Of a stretch of DNA of 31,843 nt, positions 5,471-12,334 are shown one piece after another. This DNA comes from a virus. Each line of letters opens with the position of its first letter. Within the stretch, counting starts at the first letter, position 1. The notes under the pieces were generated by a model. The model saw only the letters and a program-made list of their open reading frames with translations, did not search any database and had not been told where the DNA came from. The DNA lies in the IMG/VR virus record IMGVR_UViG_3300025383_001347, positions 1 through 31,843 of that record. One strand, written 5' to 3'. The position numbers and the translations under genes were made by a program.

Positions 5471-6121
5471 ATGGAAAAGATAATCGCACTAACGTCTAAT
5501 TTGAAAGAAAAATTCGTCTATGGATTTTTGATTTTATTCGGAGCTTGGTTAATATTTGCTCTTGGTTTAATATTTTATACTGTATTTTTAGAAGCTACAG
5601 GTAATGAAACGGCTTTACAGAATATGGCTAACCAATTTGAATGGAAATTTGATGGTACATTCAAAAACGATCCAAATAACATTTGGTATAATGCAGACGA
5701 ACAAATGTTTGTGGAAAGCGTAACAAATAAGGTTGTTATTGGAAAATTAGCGGGAAATAGAAATTTAGCTTTTGGAGTGAAAAACATCTTGGAAGAATTT
5801 TTACAAGAAAAGGGTTACAATCTTTCACCATCAGCCCCTAACAAACTTCAAGTCGAAATTATATTTTTAGATGTATTAACAACCAAAAAAAATATATCAG
5901 TTTTTCACAAAAACGATGAAGAAGTGGTTGTTCGTATGAAGGGTAATGTAATAAAAAATGGTAAAAAGGGTAAAGATATAATCGTAGAAGCTTCTTCAGA
6001 TGAAATATCTATGTCAACTTTAGCTATTGATGAAGGTGGTAAATTCAATCAACAAAGTTTGAGTAATGCAATAAAGAAAGCGTGTGAATCGCTTGTTAAA
6101 GAAATAGAAAAACAAAAATAA
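5471..6121 (+). CDS. membrane-anchored periplasmic protein, unknown family
   Basis: A 216-residue protein with one strong membrane helix (about residues 17-40, FVYGFLILFGAWLIFALGLI) and a soluble domain of about 170 residues. That places the domain in the periplasm if the short basic N-terminus stays inside. The alternation of helix and strand (KVVIGKLAG, LQVEIIFLDVL, VVVRMKGNVI) and the closing helix of Ala/Lys/Glu resemble the anticodon-binding-domain-like fold shared by CsgG and YajG-type proteins. That resemblance is only suggestive. It is the first gene of the plus-strand cassette, 23 nt before the next gene. No catalytic residues are seen. A role as an envelope adaptor for the later secreted proteins is inference from context. 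Confidence 0.6.
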   Translation: MEKIIALTSNLKEKFVYGFLILFGAWLIFALGLIFYTVFLEATGNETALQNMANQFEWKFDGTFKNDPNNIWYNADEQMFVESVTNKVVIGKLAGNRNLAFGVKNILEEFLQEKGYNLSPSAPNKLQVEIIFLDVLTTKKNISVFHKNDEEVVVRMKGNVIKNGKKGKDIIVEASSDEISMSTLAIDEGGKFNQQSLSNAIKKACESLVKEIEKQK

Positions 6122-6144
6122 AAATAAAAAAGACAAAAAATAAA

Positions 6145-7818
6145 ATGAAAAAAATACTCTCCACCTTAGGGACAATAATATTGTCCTTAGCTACTGCATT
6201 TAGCTTAAATGCTCAAAGTATTTCAATTAATCAAGCCATTGTTCAACAACCACCATATCACGTTGGTGATACTTTAACAATGACATATACTGTAACTAAT
6301 ACAAGTACAAATCCTCGTTATTTTTGGTTAAGATATCAATATAATAACCAAGCTTTACAATTTGTTCCGAACAGCACAGTTTTCTCACAGGGTACGTCTT
6401 CTCAGACTTATTATACAAGTTGGAGTAACTATCAATTTAATTCAAATCCTAATTTTAATGTTGGTGATTTATATAATCAATATCATACAACACCTTGGAA
6501 TTATGTTTCAAATAACAGTTGGAATGTGGGACAATTAACTGTTCAAAGAACAGATGCTGCCATAAATGGTGTGATTGCAACTCAAAAATTTATTTTATTA
6601 GACCAAAACAATTATAATAATATACATAAATTGGATATGTCGTATGGTATTGATGTTAATGGTAGTAATATAACAACAATCAACTCCAATGTTTTGGATT
6701 TAACAATACCTTCAAGTAATATTTTAGGTAATTCATCAGCTTACAAAATAATGATTGCGTTTCCTTTAGGCGACACAACAATTACACATTTGAATGCTCA
6801 GTTGATGAACCTTAACGCTGATGGTACAACAAATTGGAGTGTTCCTCCAATCGCTCAAACAAAATTCAATGCACAAGGTATTGCAACATTTACAGGTTTA
6901 AAAGTTGGACAAAAATTTGCCGCATATGTTACACCGTCGTTTCATTTATCTTATTTAGATAATATAGTAACAGTGTCAGACGCATATAAAGCTTTTTTAG
7001 GGGTTTCCGAAGTTGGACTTACAGGTACTTCGAATTATTTCACATATCCTACTTTACAAAAAATGATAGGTAATGTTTCAAAATCAGATACCACATTTGA
7101 TAATAACGATGCTTATTATTTGTTCTCTTATGTGATGGGAATTGATATGTCATCAAAGACAAACATACCAACCTCTACCGCAAATACTATGAGTTTCTTT
7201 TCCGGTAAATATAAAAATTGGGCTGCGGGTTTAACAATGGATCATACATTCATAATTGACTCCGTTGCTCAAGTTGATACATTGGCGTATGCTTATGGTG
7301 GTGATTTGAATTTTTCACATTCAACAGACCCATCATTAATTCCTGGATCAGTTACAGGTTTATCAGTTAAGACACCATCAGTTGGTACAGGAACAATTGC
7401 AGCTTTCGATGTAACTCAAGGTTCTACACCAGGGGGACTTGCTTCTGTAAGTTATAATGATACTTTGAGTTTGTCATCAACAGTTGTCAATGGTAATGTA
7501 ATATTAACAGGAACTTTAACGGCATCGAATTTAGCAGGTTTGGAAGTAATTTTACAATATGACAATTCTAAATTAACATTACAAAATGTGAATTTTGATG
7601 CAGGTAGTACAATAACAAATTTCTCAACTATCAATGGCAATAGATTAACATTTGGTTCAATCGATCAAATCAAAACAGCAAGAATCAAACCAGGCGTAGC
7701 ATATACTTTAACGTTCACAACAAATACACCTTTGACAGACGCAACGGGTTTATTTTTTACTGTATTATCTGATGCTGTAGATGGAAACGGAAACAAAGTC
7801 AATCTAATAGTAGAATAA
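6145..7818 (+). CDS. secreted protein with dockerin-like loop and C-terminal cohesin-like domain
   Basis: A 557-residue exported protein. Residues 1-23 form a Sec signal ending LNAQS, typical of Bacteroidetes. An Ig-like beta domain follows (HVGDTLTMTYTVTN). Residues about 285-335 hold VTVSDAYKAF and then GNVSKSDTTFDNNDAYYLF, which has the calcium-loop plus helix pattern of a dockerin repeat. After GDLNFSHS the last 120 residues (about 436-557) resemble a cohesin: VILTGTLTASNLAGLEVILQ, YDNSKLTL, and closing strands ending DGNGNKVNLIVE. The C-terminal half is paralogous to that of the next gene. It is coupled to that gene by TAATG overlap. The leader AAAAGACAAAAAATAAA is an A-rich initiation region. 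Function is unknown; dockerin and cohesin could mediate self-assembly. Confidence 0.75.
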   Translation: MKKILSTLGTIILSLATAFSLNAQSISINQAIVQQPPYHVGDTLTMTYTVTNTSTNPRYFWLRYQYNNQALQFVPNSTVFSQGTSSQTYYTSWSNYQFNSNPNFNVGDLYNQYHTTPWNYVSNNSWNVGQLTVQRTDAAINGVIATQKFILLDQNNYNNIHKLDMSYGIDVNGSNITTINSNVLDLTIPSSNILGNSSAYKIMIAFPLGDTTITHLNAQLMNLNADGTTNWSVPPIAQTKFNAQGIATFTGLKVGQKFAAYVTPSFHLSYLDNIVTVSDAYKAFLGVSEVGLTGTSNYFTYPTLQKMIGNVSKSDTTFDNNDAYYLFSYVMGIDMSSKTNIPTSTANTMSFFSGKYKNWAAGLTMDHTFIIDSVAQVDTLAYAYGGDLNFSHSTDPSLIPGSVTGLSVKTPSVGTGTIAAFDVTQGSTPGGLASVSYNDTLSLSSTVVNGNVILTGTLTASNLAGLEVILQYDNSKLTLQNVNFDAGSTITNFSTINGNRLTFGSIDQIKTARIKPGVAYTLTFTTNTPLTDATGLFFTVLSDAVDGNGNKVNLIVE

Positions 7819-9779
7819 TGAGAAAACTTTTAACAGTTTTATTCTTATTAATTTTTTCGATAACCTACTCCCAAAACGGAGTGGGTTATTTGAATTATAC
7901 GATTTATAATGAAATATCCTACAATGGTGGATATGGTTCTTATGCTAATAGTTCTACAGATTTTAATAATATGTTTAACACAGCAAATGGTACCACAATT
8001 TATCATACAGGAATTGGAACAGCATCAGCAACGTTAAATTATAATGGAAGTTTTATGGCCACAGTCCCGAATGGTGGTTCATATTTTGGTATAAAAACAA
8101 CAGGGTTTTTTATACCTAAAGAAACAGGAACTTATTATTTTAGTGTAGACGGTGATGATGGTGTAGATTTTTCAATCAATGGAACAGTTGTTACGTCATA
8201 TTACGGACCGCACGGTTTTGGAGGTTATCATATTGGTTCTATAAATTTAGTTGCAGGTCAAGTTTACACTCTAATGGCAAGATTCCAACAAGTTGGAGGT
8301 GGATGGGGTATTTCTGTTGTATGGAAAAGACCTTCACAATCAACATATACTTTGCAGTCAGATGAATGTTATTCCGTTGTTGCAACGCCTACAAAAAAAG
8401 CGGTGATAAATTATAATTTCAACAATGCAATAACACCTTCAAATTTCTCAGCTAATGTTTACACAAATAATAGTAACACTTGGGCAATCAACTCAATGAA
8501 TACTGCAACATCATTAGGTTCAAATGGTTCAGCTAATATTACCAATAGTTTAGACAGTACTAAAATTACTTCAGGTGAAAATATAACAGTAACTGCAGGT
8601 CAAGTAGAATGGAGTTATGTTAATATTTTTAATGGTGTTACAACACTTTATGTTGATATGAGACAATTTGGAAATGTTACACCAAGTAGCATTACAAATG
8701 TTTCTATATTAGACATATACAGCGGTCCTGTAACATTTACAAGTAACGACGGTACTTGGGCTCAATATATTGTCCCATCAACATTACCAATGGTTACGAA
8801 TGGAACATCTTCATATAATTCGAATATAAGAAACGCAGGTTATAATAACTACGCATTTTCTTGTACAATAGCTTTCAATAATTTAATGGCATATAAACCA
8901 CAAGCTGTCGAATTATCAACATCAAGTAATTTAACTACATTATATAATAGTATCGTTACAGTATCAGATGTCTATCTTGCTTTTCAAGAATATTCTAACC
9001 AAGGATTATTCGGAAATACTTTAGGCACCTATTTTACATCAGGTATTCAATATCTTAATGCAGATGTTAATTTAGATGGCCAATTTAATGAAGCGGACTG
9101 TTATTTATTATTAGCAAATTTGACAGGAAAGCAGTCTTTATTAACAACCGTTACTTTACCAAATATTATTAAAACAATTGATAAAAGTACATATGATGGA
9201 ATAAATCATAATAATTGGCAGCTTTATAGTAATGCTTCAAGTTACATTTATCCAATCAATTTGAACGATACAAAAGTCACCGATACTTTTAACGTATCAG
9301 TTGCTTGGTTAGGTGACGTTAATATGTCGCATTCAATATCACAAACTGCAGGTGTTGCAACATTCAGTATTGATAACACTATTAAATCTTTTTCACTTGC
9401 GCCATCAAATCAAATTCAATCATCGATCATAACCCAATTGATTGGAGATAGTGTTTATGTAACAATAACTTTAAACCCACTACAACAACAAGTTGTCGGA
9501 GTACAGTATCAAATTAATTATGATAATAGTATTTTACAATATCAAAGAACACAATTCAATACTATTGGTAATTCAACAAATTTTGCAACTAACAAAACAA
9601 ACTATATAGATTTGGGTTCGTTAATAACAGACGGCTCTTCAAATTTAAATAATACTACAGTATATAAATTAGTATTCACATCAAACATTAAACTTAATAA
9701 TGTTTTGGGATTAATATCCATAACACCAATTGATGCTGTTAATCAATCAGGAACACAATTAAAAATAACAATAAATTAA
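7818..9779 (+). CDS. secreted PA14-dockerin-cohesin protein
   Basis: A 653-residue exported protein with signal peptide MRKLLTVLFLLIFSITYSQ. Residues about 20-175 form a PA14/GLEYA-type domain (GYLNYTIYNE; TGFFIPKETGTYYFSVDGDD; GWGISVVWKR), usually a carbohydrate-binding adhesion unit. A middle beta-rich region follows. At 416-436, ADVNLDGQFNEADCYLLLAN is a near-canonical dockerin calcium loop and helix, preceded by VTVSDVYLAF as in the previous protein. GDVNMSHS follows, and residues about 535-653 form a cohesin-like domain (VVGVQYQINYDNSILQYQ ... ALNQSGTQLKITIN-like end). Start and stop overlap both neighbours by one base (TAATG). It is probably the adhesive component of an extracellular assembly; that is inference. 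Confidence 0.8.
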   Translation: MRKLLTVLFLLIFSITYSQNGVGYLNYTIYNEISYNGGYGSYANSSTDFNNMFNTANGTTIYHTGIGTASATLNYNGSFMATVPNGGSYFGIKTTGFFIPKETGTYYFSVDGDDGVDFSINGTVVTSYYGPHGFGGYHIGSINLVAGQVYTLMARFQQVGGGWGISVVWKRPSQSTYTLQSDECYSVVATPTKKAVINYNFNNAITPSNFSANVYTNNSNTWAINSMNTATSLGSNGSANITNSLDSTKITSGENITVTAGQVEWSYVNIFNGVTTLYVDMRQFGNVTPSSITNVSILDIYSGPVTFTSNDGTWAQYIVPSTLPMVTNGTSSYNSNIRNAGYNNYAFSCTIAFNNLMAYKPQAVELSTSSNLTTLYNSIVTVSDVYLAFQEYSNQGLFGNTLGTYFTSGIQYLNADVNLDGQFNEADCYLLLANLTGKQSLLTTVTLPNIIKTIDKSTYDGINHNNWQLYSNASSYIYPINLNDTKVTDTFNVSVAWLGDVNMSHSISQTAGVATFSIDNTIKSFSLAPSNQIQSSIITQLIGDSVYVTITLNPLQQQVVGVQYQINYDNSILQYQRTQFNTIGNSTNFATNKTNYIDLGSLITDGSSNLNNTTVYKLVFTSNIKLNNVLGLISITPIDAVNQSGTQLKITIN

Positions 9780-10129
9780 TGAAAATTATTAAAATTATAA
9801 TATCTTGTTGTATTGTTTTTATATTATCCTGCAAAAAAACTGTAGTAACACCTACCGCTCCTGTCATTTCTGACATTTTCACACAATCACAAAATAGCGT
9901 ATCTAATGCTGGTATTATATCGTTTAAATTAATAAATTTAGGCACATATACGTTGACAATGATGGATACATTAGGAACTAACGTCGTTACAAGAGAAAAA
10001 TTTATTGGTAAATCAGGTGTTAACACTTTATCAATTTATACTAAATCAATTCCGTTTACATATTTATATTTGATATTGGCCGACTCAACCAATACACAAA
10101 TAGGAAAAACTAAAATAATAATAAAATAA
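9779..10129 (+). CDS. small lipoprotein with sorting-tail-like beta domain
   Basis: A 116-residue lipoprotein. MKIIKIIISCCIVFILSC is the signal, with lipobox ILSC and KK after the Cys. The mature part is a single beta-sandwich-like domain: ISFKLINLGTYTLTMMDTLG, then GVNTLSIYTKSI, and an end TQIGKTKIIIK. The strand order and the KIIIK end resemble the C-terminal sorting domain of the type IX secretion system (Por secretion tail), but here it is a whole lipoprotein rather than a tail. The gene is coupled to the upstream gene by TAATG and is followed 10 nt later by a similar lipoprotein. A TATTTATA inside it (10061-10068) may be chance or an internal promoter. Confidence 0.65.
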   Translation: MKIIKIIISCCIVFILSCKKTVVTPTAPVISDIFTQSQNSVSNAGIISFKLINLGTYTLTMMDTLGTNVVTREKFIGKSGVNTLSIYTKSIPFTYLYLILADSTNTQIGKTKIIIK

Positions 10130-10139
10130 AAGACAAAAA

Positions 10140-10508
10140 ATGAAAAAAATTATCACATTAATTTTAGGGTTAACATTCTTGGTGGGTTGTTCTAAACACG
10201 ATATCGTTACTCCACAACAAGTAGTTCCTCAAGGTTTATCAATAAACAGTACAATTGGGGTTAAATTAGCCACAACATTTGTTACATCCGAAGTTTCAAT
10301 GAACATTAAAACAAGTTCAGCACAAACTGTTACAATAAAAATTTTAGATATTACAAATAGAATTGTATCTAAATCAACCGCTAATGTGGCTGCAGGTGAT
10401 AATATTTTAACCTTGTACACATCTGCTTTTCCATCTTCAGCATATAGAATCGCAGTTTACGATAGTTCAGGAAATCTATTAGCTATTACCGATTTTAATA
10501 AAATGTAA
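10140..10508 (+). CDS. small lipoprotein, paralogue-like partner of the preceding gene
   Basis: A 122-residue lipoprotein with signal MKKIITLILGLTFLVGC (lipobox LVGC). The mature domain has the strand pattern VTIKILDITNRIV, GDNILTLYTSAF, YRIAVYDSSGNLL, which is close to the type IX sorting-domain pattern and similar in layout to the upstream lipoprotein. The leader TAAAAGACAAAAA matches the A-rich leader of the 6145 gene, suggesting a shared translation-initiation style. Two related lipoproteins beside secreted adhesin-like proteins suggest surface anchors or plugs; this is inference. Confidence 0.65.
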   Translation: MKKIITLILGLTFLVGCSKHDIVTPQQVVPQGLSINSTIGVKLATTFVTSEVSMNIKTSSAQTVTIKILDITNRIVSKSTANVAAGDNILTLYTSAFPSSAYRIAVYDSSGNLLAITDFNKM

Positions 10509-10532
10509 GATAATTATAATAAAAGAATTAAT

Positions 10533-10895
10533 ATGGCAAAAAGTAAATTAACCGAAGACCAAGCAATGGCCAAAAATGAGAAACATAACGACGGCACAAT
10601 GAGTGGACTGAAAAAGACAATAATTGGTACAATTGGCACCGTAGCGGTAGCGGGCGGTACTTTTTTAACTTCCTATTTGAATGGACCTAAAAAGGACGAT
10701 AAATCGGCTCCTACATCACAACCAACCATTAATGTTAACATTCCTGCTCAGCAACAAGCTGCAGGTAATAAAACTGTAATCATTAAAGAATCATCACCAT
10801 CACAAAAAGACCTTAAAAAAGCTGACAATTCTGAAGCTCCTAAACCTAAAAAGAAAGAAGGTGATGAGTTTAAAGAAAAACCGGCACAATGGTAA
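10533..10895 (+). CDS. single-pass membrane protein with charged tail, 120 aa
   Basis: A 120-residue protein. The first 25 residues are polar and charged. One glycine/alanine/threonine-rich membrane helix spans about residues 27-47 (TIIGTIGTVAVAGGTFL). The rest is disordered: a Gln/Pro stretch (INVNIPAQQQ), then Lys/Glu/Pro-rich sequence ending EKPAQW. The layout suggests an inner-membrane protein with a flexible tail, as in some lysis or adaptor proteins, but no family is recognised. It lies 24 nt after the lipoprotein gene and 28 nt before the next gene, in an evident operon. Confidence 0.6.
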   Translation: MAKSKLTEDQAMAKNEKHNDGTMSGLKKTIIGTIGTVAVAGGTFLTSYLNGPKKDDKSAPTSQPTINVNIPAQQQAAGNKTVIIKESSPSQKDLKKADNSEAPKPKKKEGDEFKEKPAQW

Positions 10896-10923
10896 TAAAC
10901 AAAAAAAAATAAAAACACAGATT

Positions 10924-11217
10924 ATGACATTTAAAGAATGGTTAATTGACCTTTTCAAAGACGAAAGAGGAACAATTTCCGTAAAACCGGTAATCGCATT
11001 TGTGGGTGCTCTATTTTTATGTGGAACAATGTTAGCAAACAGTTTTTCCAGTAAAGATTTCGCACCATCTCCTGAATTGGTAAATGCGGTAATGGTAATT
11101 ACAGCAATCGGTATGGGTGCAGATACTTTGGATAAATTTACAAAGAAAGGCGCTCCAGATCCTACTTCAACAACACCTCCCCCACCGCCACCAGCAGAAC
11201 CTGCATCGGCAGAATAA
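10924..11217 (+). CDS. two-helix membrane protein, holin-like
   Basis: A 97-residue protein starting MTFKEWLIDLFKDERG. I chose the ATG at 10924 because the longer frame begins inside the previous gene with a low-complexity basic extension. Two hydrophobic segments (KPVIAFVGALFLCGTMLA, about 21-38, and ELVNAVMVITAIGMGA, about 49-64) are joined by a short loop. The C-terminus is Pro-rich (PPPPPPAEPASAE). The amphipathic start DLFKDERG followed by two membrane helices and a charged end resembles phage holin-type proteins. No lysis enzyme is visible beside it, so the holin call is tentative. A strong terminator follows at 11226. Confidence 0.6.
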   Translation: MTFKEWLIDLFKDERGTISVKPVIAFVGALFLCGTMLANSFSSKDFAPSPELVNAVMVITAIGMGADTLDKFTKKGAPDPTSTTPPPPPPAEPASAE

Positions 11218-11225
11218 TATTAATT

Positions 11226-11249
11226 GGGGGGACATAGTTCCCCCTTTTT
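11226..11249 (+). terminator. rho-independent terminator
   Basis: GGGGGA and TCCCCC form a stem around CATAGT, followed by TTTTT. It ends the first part of the cassette operon (5471-11217). Confidence 0.85.
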
Positions 11250-11261
11250 AAATTAAATCAA

Positions 11262-11399
11262 ATGATTAAGATTATTATCAAAATTTGTTGTTTTTTGGGA
11301 ATTCACGATTGGATAGATTGTGATGACTGTAAAATGACAAGTGATTACGCAATAATGGAAAAATGCATTAATTGTAATAAAATAAGAGAAGGACAATGA
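11262..11399 (+). CDS. 45-aa protein with paired CxxC motifs, coupled to the CsgG-like gene
   Basis: A small ORF starting MIKIIIKICC. It carries DCDDC and KCINC, 15 residues apart, a zinc-ribbon-like arrangement, plus a Cys pair near the N-terminus. Its TGA overlaps the ATG of the CsgG-like gene (ATGA), so the two are probably translationally coupled. It fills the space between the terminator at 11226 and that gene. I recognise no family. The overlap, the frame length and the cysteine pattern support a real gene. Confidence 0.6.
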   Translation: MIKIIIKICCFLGIHDWIDCDDCKMTSDYAIMEKCINCNKIREGQ

Positions 11400-12124
11400 A
11401 AAAAGTAAAATTTATAATTTTAACGATAATTATGTTTTTTTTAGTGTTTGAAGGTAGTTCACAAACTATCGGAAAAACATCTACAGAACAATATAAAGCA
11501 TCGTTTGAAACAAAAACAGATATATCTCAATATATGGATTATAATGGTCCGACTATCCCAATTCAAATTTTGAAGTGTGGAATTAGTGATGAAATGTATG
11601 AACAATATCCTGAATTAAAAGAAAAGAGAGTTGGCTTAGGGGTAGCTAATATCACTTTGGAGTACTTGGAAAACTTAAACCGTTTCACATTTACCGAGGA
11701 TAAAACAGAAATAAAAAACCGTATGGTTAAACAATTCCAAGCTTCTCAAGCTGGAATTTCACAAGATAAATTAGACGGACGTGGTAAAATACGTTTAGCT
11801 CATTATTTTGTTGAAATAGAATGTTATGACTATTCTGTATCAGATGATGAGGAAGTAAATCTTAAAAATGGTGTAAAAAATATGGTTGTTACACGTATAG
11901 GTTTACAAGTTAGATTCACAGACGCGGAAACGGGCGAAATAATAGCAGCATCGGGATTAGGTGAAGCAAAAACAACAAGAGAATTGACTTTTATGAGTGA
12001 TGCTACTGTTGATCCAGTTAAATTCAACCAATCAACAATTAGTATTGCAACTAAAAAAGCTTTGGATATTGCTTGTGCCAGAATATTAGGTAGGATGATA
12101 AAAAAAGGTATTTACAAAGGATAA
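11396..12124 (+). CDS. CsgG-family exported protein
   Basis: A 242-residue protein with a cleavable signal (MKKVKFIILTIIMFFLVFEGSSQ) and no lipobox Cys. The mature part resembles the CsgG family, the curli secretion pore: VGLGVANITLEYL, then a helix with RFTFTEDKTEIKNRMV, the strand AHYFVEIECYDYSV, TRIGLQVRFTDAETGEIIAASG (compare the VNVSTGEILSS segment of CsgG), and a final helix ALDIACARILGRMIKKGI. The two segments that form the membrane barrel in CsgG look shorter here, and without a lipid anchor it may be a periplasmic or reduced pore form. CsgG-like genes are known from some marine T4-like phages. It sits with a Ser-rich outer-membrane protein and secreted adhesin-like proteins, so a role in exporting or docking them is a reasonable inference. 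Confidence 0.75.
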   Translation: MKKVKFIILTIIMFFLVFEGSSQTIGKTSTEQYKASFETKTDISQYMDYNGPTIPIQILKCGISDEMYEQYPELKEKRVGLGVANITLEYLENLNRFTFTEDKTEIKNRMVKQFQASQAGISQDKLDGRGKIRLAHYFVEIECYDYSVSDDEEVNLKNGVKNMVVTRIGLQVRFTDAETGEIIAASGLGEAKTTRELTFMSDATVDPVKFNQSTISIATKKALDIACARILGRMIKKGIYKG

Positions 12125-12127
12125 AAT

Positions 12128-12310
12128 ATGACAAAAAATAAATTAAAAACAGTATTAGTCACAATATTAGTAATATTAGGATTTTTCGGGGTAGGATATG
12201 TGTATTTCAATTATCAAATGCAATCTCTCTATGTTTTGATGGGAGCATTAATTTTGATATTCATAAGACATACATATGTAGTGGTGGATCATCTATTAAC
12301 TAAGGATTAA
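12128..12310 (+). CDS. small two-helix membrane protein, 60 aa
   Basis: A 60-residue protein with a short basic start (MTKNKLK) and two hydrophobic segments (about residues 8-26 and 32-47), ending in a charged tail HLLTKD. It lies 3 nt after the CsgG-like gene and before the Ser-rich outer-membrane gene, with the same A-rich leader. It could be a small accessory or a second holin-like protein. No family is recognised. Confidence 0.55.
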   Translation: MTKNKLKTVLVTILVILGFFGVGYVYFNYQMQSLYVLMGALILIFIRHTYVVVDHLLTKD

Positions 12311-12323
12311 TAGGTATAAGGTA

Positions 12324-12331
12324 TATTTATA
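12324..12331 (+). promoter_or_regulatory. TATTTATA box 3 nt before the Ser-rich gene
   Basis: TATTTATA-ATT-ATG. If this is a -10 type promoter element, transcription would begin at or inside the start codon, giving a leaderless message. The same 3-nt gap occurs before the portal gene. Confidence 0.45.
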
Positions 12332-12334
12332 ATT

